Positions 52,260 through 60,996 of a stretch of DNA of 64,000 nucleotides are shown here, one piece after another. This stretch comes from Candidatus Parcubacteria bacterium. Lineage in GTDB: Bacteria > Patescibacteria > ABY1 > BM507 > UBA12075. The notes beneath the pieces are model-generated. The model was not told the DNA's origin, did not search any database, and worked only from the letters and a program-made list of their open reading frames with translations. The stretch spans positions 1-64,000 of the forward strand of contig PKTK01000001.1 in the NCBI GenBank assembly GCA_002869165.1, read 5' to 3'. Both the position numbers and the translations under genes were made by a program. Within the stretch, counting starts at the first letter, position 1. Each line of letters opens with the position of its first letter.

Positions 52260-53328
52260 AGTAATACTTCGATAAATCAATTGGTTGAAATTCTTTTAGT
52301 TGTTTTTCAATTTCAACCAAGAAATTATCATTATTATTTATTATTGTTTTATTTAGTTTGTTTATATCTACTTTGATTCTTTGCCACCTACCTTGCGGAT
52401 AACTTTCTTTGAGTTGACTTGCAAGACCGCCTATTCCGTCTTCGCTATTTATAATTGTGAGTAAGCCAGTCAAATAAATAGCCTTCTTCATTTTTGGCTT
52501 CATGGCTAAAATAATATTTTTTAATGTATTCAGAGTAGTGTCTTGTGTAATTGGTGGGCGCCCCTTAATTACGTAGTCATTCCAAAAGGTTAGTACAACT
52601 AATTTACAGAGTTGTTCGTTAAATACATCTCTTAGTATTGGGTTTTTCTGATATCCAAGTCTTTTAAGTATTGAATTTAACTTTCTCTTTTTAATTAACC
52701 TTGCCTCAATGCGAAGAATATTTATATTTGGTAAGGCTATTTTGGGCTTAAGTTTATCAATTGAACGTATTTTTGATTTCACCATGTCAGCCATTTTGTC
52801 GTACAATACCAATTCATGGCTAGAGGCGTGAAATTGTAATGACTCACCGTTATTTGTATAACTTTTTCGATTGACATCAAGTCTCATAGGGTTTTCGTTT
52901 TTGCTCAGCTCCCTGATTATTTCTTGTGGTTTTATATTTTTCAAAAAAATATTTTTTGATGCATGCAGAGATATAACATCTGCGTTTATTAAGTTTTTAC
53001 TGTTTACTATCACCCCCATCTCATTTAACCTTGTAATTAACTTACGTATTAAATCTTCAAAATAAGTGTTATCAAGTTCGCTTAAATTTTCCCCGAAGAT
53101 TATTTTGGGGGCAGAAAATTCTACTATCAAATTATAATTCCGTCCTTGTTTACAGATTGTGACTTTCGGGTAATAGTAAAATAACTTTTTACTCCTTGCA
53201 TAAGTATTTATATAGGAATAGTAACCAGCAGGATTATTCTCCATTGCTAGTTTAGTGGTGTTGAAAGACATATAATCCGAAACAATGTATTTGTCTCTTG
53301 ATATTAAAATTTTGATTGTATCTATCAT
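52228..53328 (-). CDS. Phage/plasmid replication initiator (filamentous-phage gene II-like)
   Basis: A 366-residue protein. MIDTIKILISRD at the N-terminus, SLQFHASSHELVLYDKMADM, and NILRIEARLIKKRKLNSILKRLGY resemble the replication initiators of inoviruses and small rolling-circle plasmids (gene II/X type). The catalytic Tyr cannot be assigned with confidence by eye. I start at ATG 53328 (MIDTIKI) rather than the longer frame, whose first 18 codons lie in a folded sequence that may be the origin. First of four overlapping or closely spaced minus-strand genes that end with the recombinase. Confidence 0.65.
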   Translation of the reverse strand: MIDTIKILISRDKYIVSDYMSFNTTKLAMENNPAGYYSYINTYARSKKLFYYYPKVTICKQGRNYNLIVEFSAPKIIFGENLSELDNTYFEDLIRKLITRLNEMGVIVNSKNLINADVISLHASKNIFLKNIKPQEIIRELSKNENPMRLDVNRKSYTNNGESLQFHASSHELVLYDKMADMVKSKIRSIDKLKPKIALPNINILRIEARLIKKRKLNSILKRLGYQKNPILRDVFNEQLCKLVVLTFWNDYVIKGRPPITQDTTLNTLKNIILAMKPKMKKAIYLTGLLTIINSEDGIGGLASQLKESYPQGRWQRIKVDINKLNKTIINNNDNFLVEIEKQLKEFQPIDLSKYYYDRRDQKGTN

Positions 53329-53336
53329 TTTCGTAA

Positions 53337-53418
53337 AAATAAAAATGCCATCGTGGGGACAATGACGTTCGGTAAACGTCACCAGATATAAATATCTGAC
53401 ACGAAAGCATTTTTATTT
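53337..53418. other. Folded origin candidate: two hairpins inside a 12-bp outer stem
   Basis: Outer stem 53337-53348 with 53407-53418 is perfect. Inside it are hairpins TGACGTT/AACGTCA (53363-53381, loop CGGTA) and CAGATAT/ATATCTG (53383-53398, loop AA). TTCGGTAAA (53368-53376) recurs inverted as TTTACCGAA at 53416-53424, allowing another fold. It ends 9 nt before the replication initiator start, where a double-strand origin would be expected. Confidence 0.55.
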
Positions 53419-53462
53419 ACCGAATGTTTTTTGTACTTTATTTTTCTTCAAGCAAACAAAAA

Positions 53463-53523
53463 AGCCCGAAGAAAAAACACTTAGGCAGTATGATTTTGCC
53501 TAATTCTACTTTTTCTTCGGGCT
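53463..53523 (-). terminator. Terminator of the minus-strand zinc-ribbon gene
   Basis: A 14-bp perfect outer stem (53463-53476 with 53510-53523) encloses a second 7-bp hairpin (53481-53487 with 53497-53503). On the minus strand it ends in GGGCTTTTTTG, so it can stop transcription coming from 54311. Confidence 0.75.
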
Positions 53524-53675
53524 ATTGCCCGTAATAAATACTTCTTAGATTAAATTGTTACTTTCATTATAGCACAAGTCCCTTTTTCGTTTACGGACGG
53601 TCCTGACTTCCTGATAATTCTCGCAGAACTGCGGGTGTTTCAGAAGAACATAAATCATAAATAATGTGGCTTTGT

Positions 53676-54311
53676 CTAAATATTGTGGTTAAGAAGCATT
53701 GCGTGTGCACTAGCTAATGCTTCTTTGTTGTTGAACACCTCCTTCTGCCAAGCTTCATATTCACTCATAAGGACTTGTCCTTTTCGGGTGGGGTGCCCCG
53801 CATGGTACATACGTTGAATTTGCTCACGCTTATTGGCTAGCTTAGTCAGCTTGTGCATGATATATACCAAGCCATTCAAGCTTTGTTTATTTATTCTAGT
53901 ACTTTCATAAGTGATACGGGAGCAAGTACGACACTTAAATGAATTTTGGCCTTTTGTTAGGTACAAAACTGAAGCATTACGTCCGCATCCACATTCGAAA
54001 TAGGGTCGGACACCAAAGGTTGCCACTGATTCACTCAGTATAATCTCTTGCTTAATATTTTGCCTGTTGGTATAGCTCAAAACTATCAGCTTGGGGGTAT
54101 TGTTCAAATCAACATTGAAAATTAAGTTTAATCTCTCATTGTTCTTCTTAAGGTTTATATACCCAGAAGAGCCTACAAGCTCCCCAGCCTCACGACTTAA
54201 AAAATATAAGTTCTCATTTTTAATTTTATTGCTTGGAAGCAAAAGACCTCTGCCAAAGTGGGAGAGAGTTAATTTGAATGATTGTTCAGCTAAATATGTT
54301 TTTTGTTTCAT
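53676..54311 (-). CDS. Zinc-ribbon mobile-element protein of unknown function
   Basis: A 211-residue protein. The middle holds RPYFECGCGRNASVLYLTKGQNSFKCRTCSRITYES, a four-Cys zinc ribbon with the CRxC..LxYxS ending that I know from hypothetical proteins on many plasmids and prophages. The N-terminal 110 residues are beta-rich and the C-terminal part helical (IMHKLTKLANKREQIQRMY). It lies upstream of the replication initiator gene on the same strand but is separated by a terminator. Function unknown. Confidence 0.65.
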   Translation of the reverse strand: MKQKTYLAEQSFKLTLSHFGRGLLLPSNKIKNENLYFLSREAGELVGSSGYINLKKNNERLNLIFNVDLNNTPKLIVLSYTNRQNIKQEIILSESVATFGVRPYFECGCGRNASVLYLTKGQNSFKCRTCSRITYESTRINKQSLNGLVYIMHKLTKLANKREQIQRMYHAGHPTRKGQVLMSEYEAWQKEVFNNKEALASAHAMLLNHNI

Positions 54312-54900
54312 AGTGCATGGAATATTTTTGTTATATATATCTTAACACAAGTCCCTATTGTTAGATTAAAAAACAAGGTTCGGAAATCTGAAAAACATTG
54401 AAAATTTATGTCGAAATTAGATGATTTGGTGAATTTTTTTGATAATTTTTAATAAAAACGACATTTTTTATGTCGAAATATCGTTACTTTTTGTCTTTTG
54501 CGTAAACAAAATGACAATAAAATAGTCGAAAATACAAGAAAATTCTTAGAAAAATTACAAAAACACCTAAAAGCGACAGTCCCTAGCCACTGCACTGTTA
54601 GTGAATTCTTAAAGTTTTCACGAGCGTGCGTGAGTACCTAACGTACCACCTTAATTGAACCATTGGAGTCCCAACCAGAACACCCCCCCCAATCGAATTC
54701 GCTATTCTACAACCTTACTGCTACCACTTAACTTGAGCTGACTGTATGCACTTACCATAAGATGTCAAGTACAGCTATTATCATCGAGTCATAAATATTA
54801 AATCAATCTTAAAACATTTCTTTTGATTGATTTTTTTATTAACTAATTTATGACCCGAGTAAGTCGATAAACTGCTTTTTTATTATTAAGTAAAAAACTT
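54312..54900. other. Divergent intergenic region with nested inverted repeats
   Basis: This region separates minus-strand and plus-strand genes of the element and should hold both promoters. GTCATAAAT (54788-54796) pairs with ATTTATGAC (54846-54854), enclosing AAATCAATC/GATTGATTT (54800-54808 with 54825-54833). TCACGAGCGTGCGTGA (about 54618-54633) forms a small hairpin. I see no coding frame. Confidence 0.5.
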
Positions 54901-55182
54901 ATGAAATCATCTTATCGCAACAGCGAGAAAACCCGTGAATTGGTTAAGGCTCAGCTCGAAGAAAGATTCGGTCCTGAGATTGCCAGTTCATACGACCCAT
55001 TCACTAATGTTATGACAATGCGTGATTGGAATAAGTACGGCTACAGGATTAAGAAAGGCGAGAAAGCCTTGAAGTCCGTAACCATGGTTGAGAAAAAGGA
55101 CCAGAATGGCGAAGTGATTAAACGCTATCCCAAGAGAGTCTGTCTCTTCCATGAAATCCAATGCGAAAAAGTCGGCAACTAA
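54901..55182 (+). CDS. ArdC N-terminal-like small protein
   Basis: A 93-residue protein. The segment MRDWNKYGYRIKKGEKALKSVTMVEKKDQNGEVIKRYPKRVCLFHEIQCE resembles the N-terminal single-stranded-DNA-binding domain of ArdC-type antirestriction proteins (W..yGY.vkKGEKa). The C-terminal protease domain of full ArdC is absent. It is the first plus-strand gene of the element. Its stop codon lies in the loop of a perfect 13-bp hairpin. Confidence 0.55.
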   Translation: MKSSYRNSEKTRELVKAQLEERFGPEIASSYDPFTNVMTMRDWNKYGYRIKKGEKALKSVTMVEKKDQNGEVIKRYPKRVCLFHEIQCEKVGN

Positions 55183-55195
55183 GCCGACTTTTTCG
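55164..55195 (+). terminator. Hairpin with the stop codon of the ArdC-like gene in its loop
   Basis: CGAAAAAGTCGGC (55164-55176) pairs perfectly with GCCGACTTTTTCG (55183-55195). The TAA at 55180-55182 is in the 6-nt loop. The T-run is inside the stem, so termination is likely but incomplete. Confidence 0.65.
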
Positions 55196-55206
55196 TCTGT
55201 AATCAT

Positions 55207-55365
55207 ATGACTCAACTTTGTATAGATGACGCCTTTGAGTTTAATCGGCTCATGCGCCAACAAACATGCAATCATCTTTACTTGGATGTGCCGAGTATAG
55301 ATTGGGAGCGTGACGAAATTTATCATTCTCGTATCTGTGTTAAATGCGGTTACGAAGAAATTTAA
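55207..55365 (+). CDS. Small zinc-binding-like protein
   Basis: A 52-residue frame: MTQLCIDDAFEFNRLMRQQ, then CNHLYLDVP, and CVKCGYEEI at the end. Cys and His placed as C-x2-H and C-x2-C suggest a small zinc finger. It starts 24 nt after the ArdC-like gene and ends 17 nt before the next. No family recognised; the codon use fits its neighbours. Confidence 0.55.
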   Translation: MTQLCIDDAFEFNRLMRQQTCNHLYLDVPSIDWERDEIYHSRICVKCGYEEI

Positions 55366-55382
55366 TTTACTAAATCAAATTT

Positions 55383-56126
55383 ATGGAAATTCAAAACGAA
55401 GCAGTAACTCAACTGCACCAAGTCAAGCCAGTATTATCTTCACCACTTGTTATGCCAGTTGTTGATAATCATAAAATACTTGAGGCATGGCGCAACTTCA
55501 ACGAGCTAAAGATGAAGCTCCTTGAAGACTCCGATTTTATAATCCTCAAGGGAGAAAAATATGCCAAGAAGTCAGCTTTCAGGAAATTGGCTTTTGCCTT
55601 CGGGATATCGTGCGAAATCAAGAGGGAAGAGCGGGTAGAACTTGATGATGGCTATGCCTATGAAATCACCATGCGCTCCTCATCACCATCTGGGAGATTC
55701 ATGACCTCCGTGGCCAGTTGTCATTCCAACGAACGACATTTCAGCAAAGACTCTGATGTGAGAGCTATCGCCCAAACCAGGGCAACGAACCGAGCTGTGG
55801 CGGACCTCATTGGCTGGAGCGCTCCAAGTGCAGAAGAGATGATGACTGAATTACCAGAGCCAGATGAAAGGCCTACTCATGAAGCTACTCCGAACAATTG
55901 GTTTGAAAAGATAATCAGTAATCCAGAAAATCGTCCAGTTCGCACCGAAGAGCAAATCGCAAGTCGACTGCTATCATCCAAACAACGTTCACTTCTCATC
56001 AGTCTTATCGGGGAGAAAATCCACGACCCAGAAGAGCGAGAGAATCAACTCGCCATGGTTGATAGTCTGAGTAAGGGAGAAGCTCATCAGCTCATCTCCG
56101 ACATGTTAACTAAAAAATATAACTAA
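55383..56126 (+). CDS. Mobile-element protein, possible ssDNA annealing or recombination factor
   Basis: A 247-residue protein. YAKKSAFRKLAFAFGISCEIKREE, SPSGRFMTSVASCHSNERHFSKDSDVRAIAQTRATNRAVADLIGWSAPSAEEM form one domain (about 50-155). The KKSAFRKLA and TRATNRAVADLIG blocks are familiar from phage and archaeal-virus hypothetical proteins and recall the fold logic of Rad52-like annealing proteins, but I cannot prove homology. The C-terminal part (about 180-247) has helices with SSKQRSLLISLI. It lies in the plus-strand series of the element. Confidence 0.5.
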   Translation: MEIQNEAVTQLHQVKPVLSSPLVMPVVDNHKILEAWRNFNELKMKLLEDSDFIILKGEKYAKKSAFRKLAFAFGISCEIKREERVELDDGYAYEITMRSSSPSGRFMTSVASCHSNERHFSKDSDVRAIAQTRATNRAVADLIGWSAPSAEEMMTELPEPDERPTHEATPNNWFEKIISNPENRPVRTEEQIASRLLSSKQRSLLISLIGEKIHDPEERENQLAMVDSLSKGEAHQLISDMLTKKYN

Positions 56127-56130
56127 ATAG

Positions 56131-56164
56131 ATTAAGGCAGTGGCTTTATTGCCACTGCCTTAAT
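56131..56164 (+). terminator. Terminator after the possible recombination gene
   Basis: A 14-bp perfect stem (56131-56144 with 56151-56164) with loop TTTATT. No long T-run follows. Confidence 0.75.
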
Positions 56165-56179
56165 TCTGTGTGAAAAAAT

Positions 56180-56344
56180 ATGATTGATTTAATTTGTTTT
56201 GTATTTGTGTGGCTTATAGCCATTATGCCTTTTCTTTGGTTGGCTCATAAAGAAGTAAAGGAGGAGGAAGAGAGGAGAGAGAAGTTTTTGGCTTTTCTTA
56301 GGCGGTTTAGGGATGGGCTTGAAAAGCAAAATCGTGGCAAGTAA
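56180..56344 (+). CDS. Small single-pass membrane protein
   Basis: A 54-residue frame with one N-terminal membrane helix (MIDLICFVFVWLIAIMPFLWLAH) and a charged helical tail (KEVKEEEERREKF). It follows a terminator and precedes the KAP NTPase gene. Support is the clean membrane-protein pattern only; it could be chance. Confidence 0.45.
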   Translation: MIDLICFVFVWLIAIMPFLWLAHKEVKEEEERREKFLAFLRRFRDGLEKQNRGK

Positions 56345-56404
56345 TCTTAGCGATTTTATTTACGTTTTGCCTTGATTTTTTTTGTATAAAATGTTACTTT
56401 AAAC

Positions 56405-56435
56405 TTGACAAGTTATTAGTTAAAGACCGTATTAG
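56405..56435 (+). promoter_or_regulatory. Promoter of the KAP NTPase gene
   Basis: TTGACA (56405-56410), a 19-nt spacer, and TATTAG (56430-56435), 18 nt before the start codon. Confidence 0.45.
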
Positions 56436-56452
56436 GATTTTATACGTATATT

Positions 56453-59116
56453 ATGAAAGATACATTATCTCGAAAAATTTATGCTCAAAAAATAGCCGAT
56501 GAAATAGTTGAAAAATATAATTCGGAAAAGAAAGCATGTGAATATGATGGATTAAATAAAACTTTACGCTATAAAAAGTGTAGAGACAATATGATTTTTG
56601 CAATTTCTGGAAAGTGGGGGGAGGGAAAGACAAGGTTATTGAATTTGATTGAAAAGCCTTTAAATGAGCAAGGTTTTAAAGTAATTTGGTTTAATCCCTG
56701 GAAATATTCGCAACAGGACATTACTTTAAAAAGGGCTTTTTTAAGTAAAATAAAGAAACGTCTGGATAAAAGTGTTGATTTGTCTGATTTGTATTACGAC
56801 CGTACCAAAACGACAATTAATCTAAAAAACATAGATTGGAAATTTATATTTTATTCAGTAGTTTTTGTTGTTTTATTATTGTCATTACTTCTAGTTTGTC
56901 TGATATGGATTGGTATGCCAATGTTGAATTATACCGATGTAATTAGTTCTTTTTTTGGAAACAAAGTTTTTAATAGCCTTGTGTATGCATTACTTTTTAC
57001 TATCTTTGTTCCAATATTGATGCAGATAATTGTGCAAAATAGAAGTAGCGCAAGCATTAGTACTGCAGAAGAGTTTGAAGATATATTTAATAAATTAATT
57101 AAAGGTGAAGAAAAGATAGTTTTTTTTATCGACGATTTAGATAGATGTAGTTCGAAAACATTAAAATTAATACTTGATTCAATAAAAACATTTTTTCTCC
57201 ATGACGAATGTTCCTATATTATTACAGGGGACCATACAGTAATTGAAAAATATGCGGCAAATGAGTTACAGTTAGACGAAGATTTATCTCCGCAGAAAAA
57301 AACACAAGAAGGAAGGAGATTTCTGAAAAAATTATTTGACATATATTGGAGAATGCCACTTCCCACACCAGCGCAGTTTAATGTTTTTATTGATGAAGAA
57401 CTTAAGACGGCAGGAATTGATTGGAGCGATGCCCAAAAGAATAATTTTAAAATATTTTTAACTGATGACAATTTATTTGAACGTAATCCGAGACATGTTA
57501 AACGATTTATTACTAAAGTTCGATTTGCTATTGAGGGTGCAAAATTAATGTTAAAAGAAATTGACCAAATAAATAATCAAGACCCTAGCATGAAGGAGAA
57601 GGTGAGCTCGTATCAAGAAATTATTTCCCATCCAGACCTATTAGCAAAGATTTTATTAATTGAGGAGTTTTTTTATCCGATATATGAAAAATTAATTTTA
57701 CATCCCGAAAACTTGATACACCACGAAAAATTAATTCGTAGATGTAATTCTATTAGTGATTTCAAAATTAACAATCAGAATTTATTTAGCATTTTAAATG
57801 GCGATAGTATTACTTCTGACCAGCAAATAAAATTAACAATTGAATTAGAAACTTATCTTAATGTCTTAAAAAGACATCCAAAATTTACAGATGAATATAA
57901 TTCAACAATATTCGAGGTTGGTAACTTTTTGTCAATTTCAGGTTCTACTGGTTTACCAAGTTCAATTGGTCCTGATGAAACAGACTTTCTCGCATTCTTA
58001 AAGAAGGGTATGGCTTTTGAGAAGTTGGGTAAATTAGTCGAAGTTGCCAAGGAAGGAAAAAAAGAAGATTTTGTTCAGAAAGCGCTAGTTTGCTTCGAGT
58101 CAAGCGAGGACGAAACAGTACGATATAATATTCTTTTAGATGTCATGGCGTTTAGTGCTAGTCATGAAGAATGGATTGCGCGCCTTGATGAATGGTGGAG
58201 TAAAATCAAGCTTTTATCTGAAGAAAAAAAAGGCGAAATAGTCAGTTTGTTTTTTAAAATATTATTGATAAAAAATCCAACAGGGTTAAAAAAAATAACT
58301 GAAGAAATGCCAGCCTACAAAGATAAAATTTTGGAAATGTTTAATTCTAATAATTTTGTAAATTCGTTGTCAAAAGAAGCTCATAAAGTGATAAAAGAAT
58401 ATTTATTAGAATCAATACAAACAGATGAGCCAAGTGACTACATATTAGCGCTGAATAAATATTTTAATCTCCACGAGGATGATGATTTGCAAAAAGCGCT
58501 TGGTGAAGCGCAAGATGATTCTTCCTGGTGCATTAAGCTATTAAAAGCATTAAATGAAAAAAAAATTGACAACGGTCGGATGTATAAGCAGATAATTAAA
58601 AATACAAAACCATTTTTAGAAGAATTTGAAAATCTTCAATGGGTAATAGAAAATAAAGAACTATTTAAAAACAATGGTCTGCTAATTTACGCAAACGAAA
58701 AAATTACAAATCAAACTCAACAAAACAATGAGCTATTGGAGTTAGCTCAAAAACAAGAGGAATTGGAAATGGCTGACAGTATAAAAATGAATATAAAAAA
58801 TAAAATCATTGGTAAGCTTGGTAGTGTTGATAATTTTAATGATTTTAATACAGAATTTATTAAAAATTTACTATCAAAAAATAGTAGAATCGACCTTTTA
58901 AAGAATTATTTAATTTACTATACAGATAATAAAAAAACTACCGAACAAAGAAAGGCAATGCATGAATATTTAAATAAAAATAATAATTTATGGTTAGATA
59001 TTGACATAACATTAATCAGGCCAGATTTAAATAAATTTAAAAAAGCAAATTTACAAAGAAATCACGAATTAATTCAAGCAAGAAAAGATGTTTTACAGTC
59101 ATGGGGATTAAGTTGA
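56453..59116 (+). CDS. KAP family P-loop NTPase
   Basis: An 887-residue STAND-type NTPase. Walker A is GKWGEGKT (53-60); after it a pair of membrane helices (about 128-160 and 172-196) is inserted, the hallmark of KAP proteins. Walker B is FFIDDLDRCSSKT (about 224-236), then RNPRHVKRFITKVRF acts as sensor region. The C-terminal 480 residues are helical and probably repeat-like. KAP NTPases include the phage-exclusion protein PifA of plasmid F, and many are encoded in defence islands. Neighbours are a zincin and an Mrr-type nuclease. It ends in TGA. A defence role is inferred. Confidence 0.85.
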   Translation: MKDTLSRKIYAQKIADEIVEKYNSEKKACEYDGLNKTLRYKKCRDNMIFAISGKWGEGKTRLLNLIEKPLNEQGFKVIWFNPWKYSQQDITLKRAFLSKIKKRLDKSVDLSDLYYDRTKTTINLKNIDWKFIFYSVVFVVLLLSLLLVCLIWIGMPMLNYTDVISSFFGNKVFNSLVYALLFTIFVPILMQIIVQNRSSASISTAEEFEDIFNKLIKGEEKIVFFIDDLDRCSSKTLKLILDSIKTFFLHDECSYIITGDHTVIEKYAANELQLDEDLSPQKKTQEGRRFLKKLFDIYWRMPLPTPAQFNVFIDEELKTAGIDWSDAQKNNFKIFLTDDNLFERNPRHVKRFITKVRFAIEGAKLMLKEIDQINNQDPSMKEKVSSYQEIISHPDLLAKILLIEEFFYPIYEKLILHPENLIHHEKLIRRCNSISDFKINNQNLFSILNGDSITSDQQIKLTIELETYLNVLKRHPKFTDEYNSTIFEVGNFLSISGSTGLPSSIGPDETDFLAFLKKGMAFEKLGKLVEVAKEGKKEDFVQKALVCFESSEDETVRYNILLDVMAFSASHEEWIARLDEWWSKIKLLSEEKKGEIVSLFFKILLIKNPTGLKKITEEMPAYKDKILEMFNSNNFVNSLSKEAHKVIKEYLLESIQTDEPSDYILALNKYFNLHEDDDLQKALGEAQDDSSWCIKLLKALNEKKIDNGRMYKQIIKNTKPFLEEFENLQWVIENKELFKNNGLLIYANEKITNQTQQNNELLELAQKQEELEMADSIKMNIKNKIIGKLGSVDNFNDFNTEFIKNLLSKNSRIDLLKNYLIYYTDNKKTTEQRKAMHEYLNKNNNLWLDIDITLIRPDLNKFKKANLQRNHELIQARKDVLQSWGLS

Positions 59117-59161
59117 TTAGTGCACTATTAAAAGAAAAGTTATAATTTTTAAAATATATTT

Positions 59162-59674
59162 ATGATTTTTATACCAGGTTGGTTAATCTCAATATTTACT
59201 TTTCCAGGTGTGATTATTCATGAATGGTCACATAAGAAATTTTGTGACTGGACTGGAGTCAAGGTTAACAAGGTGGTTTATTTTCGTTTTGGTAATCCTG
59301 CAGGGTATGTGCTTCATGATAAACCAACAACTTATAAACAGACATTTTATATTTCAGCTGGACCTTTGTTTTTAAATTCGGTTTTAACATTGATTTTTGG
59401 TTACTTAGCTAGTCAAACATACATTGATAGTGGTTTATATTTTATTTTTTTGTGGATAGCTATATCGGCTGGTATGCACGCATTTCCGAGTGACCATGAT
59501 GGTAAGAATATTGTAACAGAGAGCAAAAACTCTTTGAAAGAAGGCGGTACTTTTATACATTATTTAGCATATCCATTTTATTGGATTCTTTGGATAGCTA
59601 ATAAATTAAGATTTTTCTGGTTTGATTTAGTTTACGCTATTATGTTGGTTTATGCAGTAGGTGGCTTGCAATAA
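59162..59674 (+). CDS. Small membrane zincin metalloprotease
   Basis: A 170-residue membrane protein with HEWSH at 20-24 in the first helix (VIIHEWSHKKFCDWTG) and SAGMHAFPSDHDGKNI near residue 110, which could supply the third ligand. Four helices in all. The layout is like the M50/DUF3267 putative zincins. It starts 45 nt after the KAP gene and ends 13 nt before the nuclease gene, so the three may form an operon. The substrate is unknown. Confidence 0.75.
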   Translation: MIFIPGWLISIFTFPGVIIHEWSHKKFCDWTGVKVNKVVYFRFGNPAGYVLHDKPTTYKQTFYISAGPLFLNSVLTLIFGYLASQTYIDSGLYFIFLWIAISAGMHAFPSDHDGKNIVTESKNSLKEGGTFIHYLAYPFYWILWIANKLRFFWFDLVYAIMLVYAVGGLQ

Positions 59675-59687
59675 TATTTTATTTTTT

Positions 59688-60410
59688 ATGTCTAGAAGAA
59701 AAGGCAAAGAATTAGAAGATTTACTAAGTGGACTGGGAGGCCTAGCCTTCCTTGGCTTGTTTGGTTTATGGTTCACAAATCGTAGTAAGTTTTATATTTA
59801 CATATCCGTGATTGTTGTGGTAATTATTATTGCTATTGTTGTAATAATTAAAATCAAGAAGCATAGGTTTGATAATATTGGTAGTTGGCACTCAGGCAAG
59901 GGGTTAATAAAGGAGCTACAATCAATGCACCCGAATGACTTTGAAGAGTATATCGCTGATTTATACAGAAGACTTGGCTACACCACTGAAGTAGTGGGAG
60001 GTTCACATGATGGTGGAATCGATGTCATTGTCACCAAGGACGGAATTAAACATTATATTCAGTGTAAGAAATATATTTCTTCAAAGGTAGGAGTGAGTGA
60101 GGTCAGAGATTTCTATGGAGCTATGGCAGGGAAGTTGTCGAGTGGAAAAGGTATTTTTATAACTACCAACATATTTACAACAGAGGCAGAACAATTTGCC
60201 AGTGATAAGCCAATTGAGTTGATTGATGGAGATAGGCTATTAAGACTGATTAAGCAAACCAAGAAAGATAAAGAAGAAATAGTTGTTAAAGATGATGATA
60301 AGTGTCTAAAGTGTGGCGGTAACTTGATTGAGAAGAGTGGTAAGTATGGAAAGTTTTTGGGATGTTCAAACTACCCTAAGTGCAGGTTTACTAAAAACAT
60401 TAGTATTTAG
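59688..60410 (+). CDS. Mrr-type restriction endonuclease with membrane anchor and zinc ribbon
   Basis: A 240-residue protein. One or two N-terminal membrane helices (about 15-60) precede a PD-(D/E)xK nuclease domain of the Mrr family (MHPNDFEEYIADLYRRLGY, GGSHDGGIDVIVTKDG, YIQCKKY with catalytic Asp and Gln-x-Lys, VRDFYGAMAG). A C-terminal topoisomerase-type zinc finger (CLKCGGNLIEKSGKYGKFLGCSNYPKCRFTK) follows. I start at ATG 59688 (MSRRKGKE). Mrr nucleases cut modified or foreign DNA; membrane attachment suggests action on entering DNA (inference). Confidence 0.88.
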   Translation: MSRRKGKELEDLLSGLGGLAFLGLFGLWFTNRSKFYIYISVIVVVIIIAIVVIIKIKKHRFDNIGSWHSGKGLIKELQSMHPNDFEEYIADLYRRLGYTTEVVGGSHDGGIDVIVTKDGIKHYIQCKKYISSKVGVSEVRDFYGAMAGKLSSGKGIFITTNIFTTEAEQFASDKPIELIDGDRLLRLIKQTKKDKEEIVVKDDDKCLKCGGNLIEKSGKYGKFLGCSNYPKCRFTKNISI

Positions 60411-60431
60411 AAATATTTTATATAAATAAAC

Positions 60432-60935
60432 ATGAGTGATAAAATAAAAATAATCAAATGCCGTGATGTACACGGCAAAGAGAGCGAATTGCCAATAAGC
60501 AAATTTAAGTTTCGCCCCTCTGTCTATGGGGTGTTGATTGAGGGTGATAAAATTCTTCTATCACGTCAATGGGATGGTTATGATTTTCCTGGAGGTGGGA
60601 TTGAGATTGACGAGACTATTGAAGAGGCTCTCAAGAGAGAGTTTGTGGAAGAAACCGGCATTCAAGTTGAGCCAATAATGCCTATCCACACAGAGACAGA
60701 TTTTTTTAATCCCGATTATACCGATAAGTACAAAGGACAATATTGGAATTGTATAATGATTTATTATCTGGTGAAAAAAGTCGGCGGTGAACTGACAAAA
60801 GATAATTTGTGTGATACTGAGCAAGAGTATGCTGATATGCCCGAGTGGATTGATATTAGTAAAATAGAGAAACTAAAATTTTTTAATTCAGTTGATAGTG
60901 CAGCTGTTATTAAAAAGGCAAGCAGTTTATTATAA
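60432..60935 (+). CDS. NUDIX hydrolase
   Basis: A 167-residue enzyme with the Nudix box GGGIEIDETIEEALKREFVEETGI (GX5EX7REUXEEXGU pattern) at about 54-77. It hydrolyses a nucleoside diphosphate linked to another group; the substrate is unknown. It begins 21 nt after the nuclease gene and is followed by a terminator, so it closes this group. Confidence 0.9.
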   Translation: MSDKIKIIKCRDVHGKESELPISKFKFRPSVYGVLIEGDKILLSRQWDGYDFPGGGIEIDETIEEALKREFVEETGIQVEPIMPIHTETDFFNPDYTDKYKGQYWNCIMIYYLVKKVGGELTKDNLCDTEQEYADMPEWIDISKIEKLKFFNSVDSAAVIKKASSLL

Positions 60936-60955
60936 AAAATAGAGAACAAGAATAC

Positions 60956-60990
60956 ATAAATACGGTTTTTTGCCGTATTTATTTTATTTT
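60956..60990 (+). terminator. Terminator after the NUDIX gene
   Basis: ATAAATACGG pairs with CCGTATTTAT (60956-60965 with 60973-60982), followed by T-rich DNA. Confidence 0.85.
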
Positions 60991-60996
60991 ATAAAT

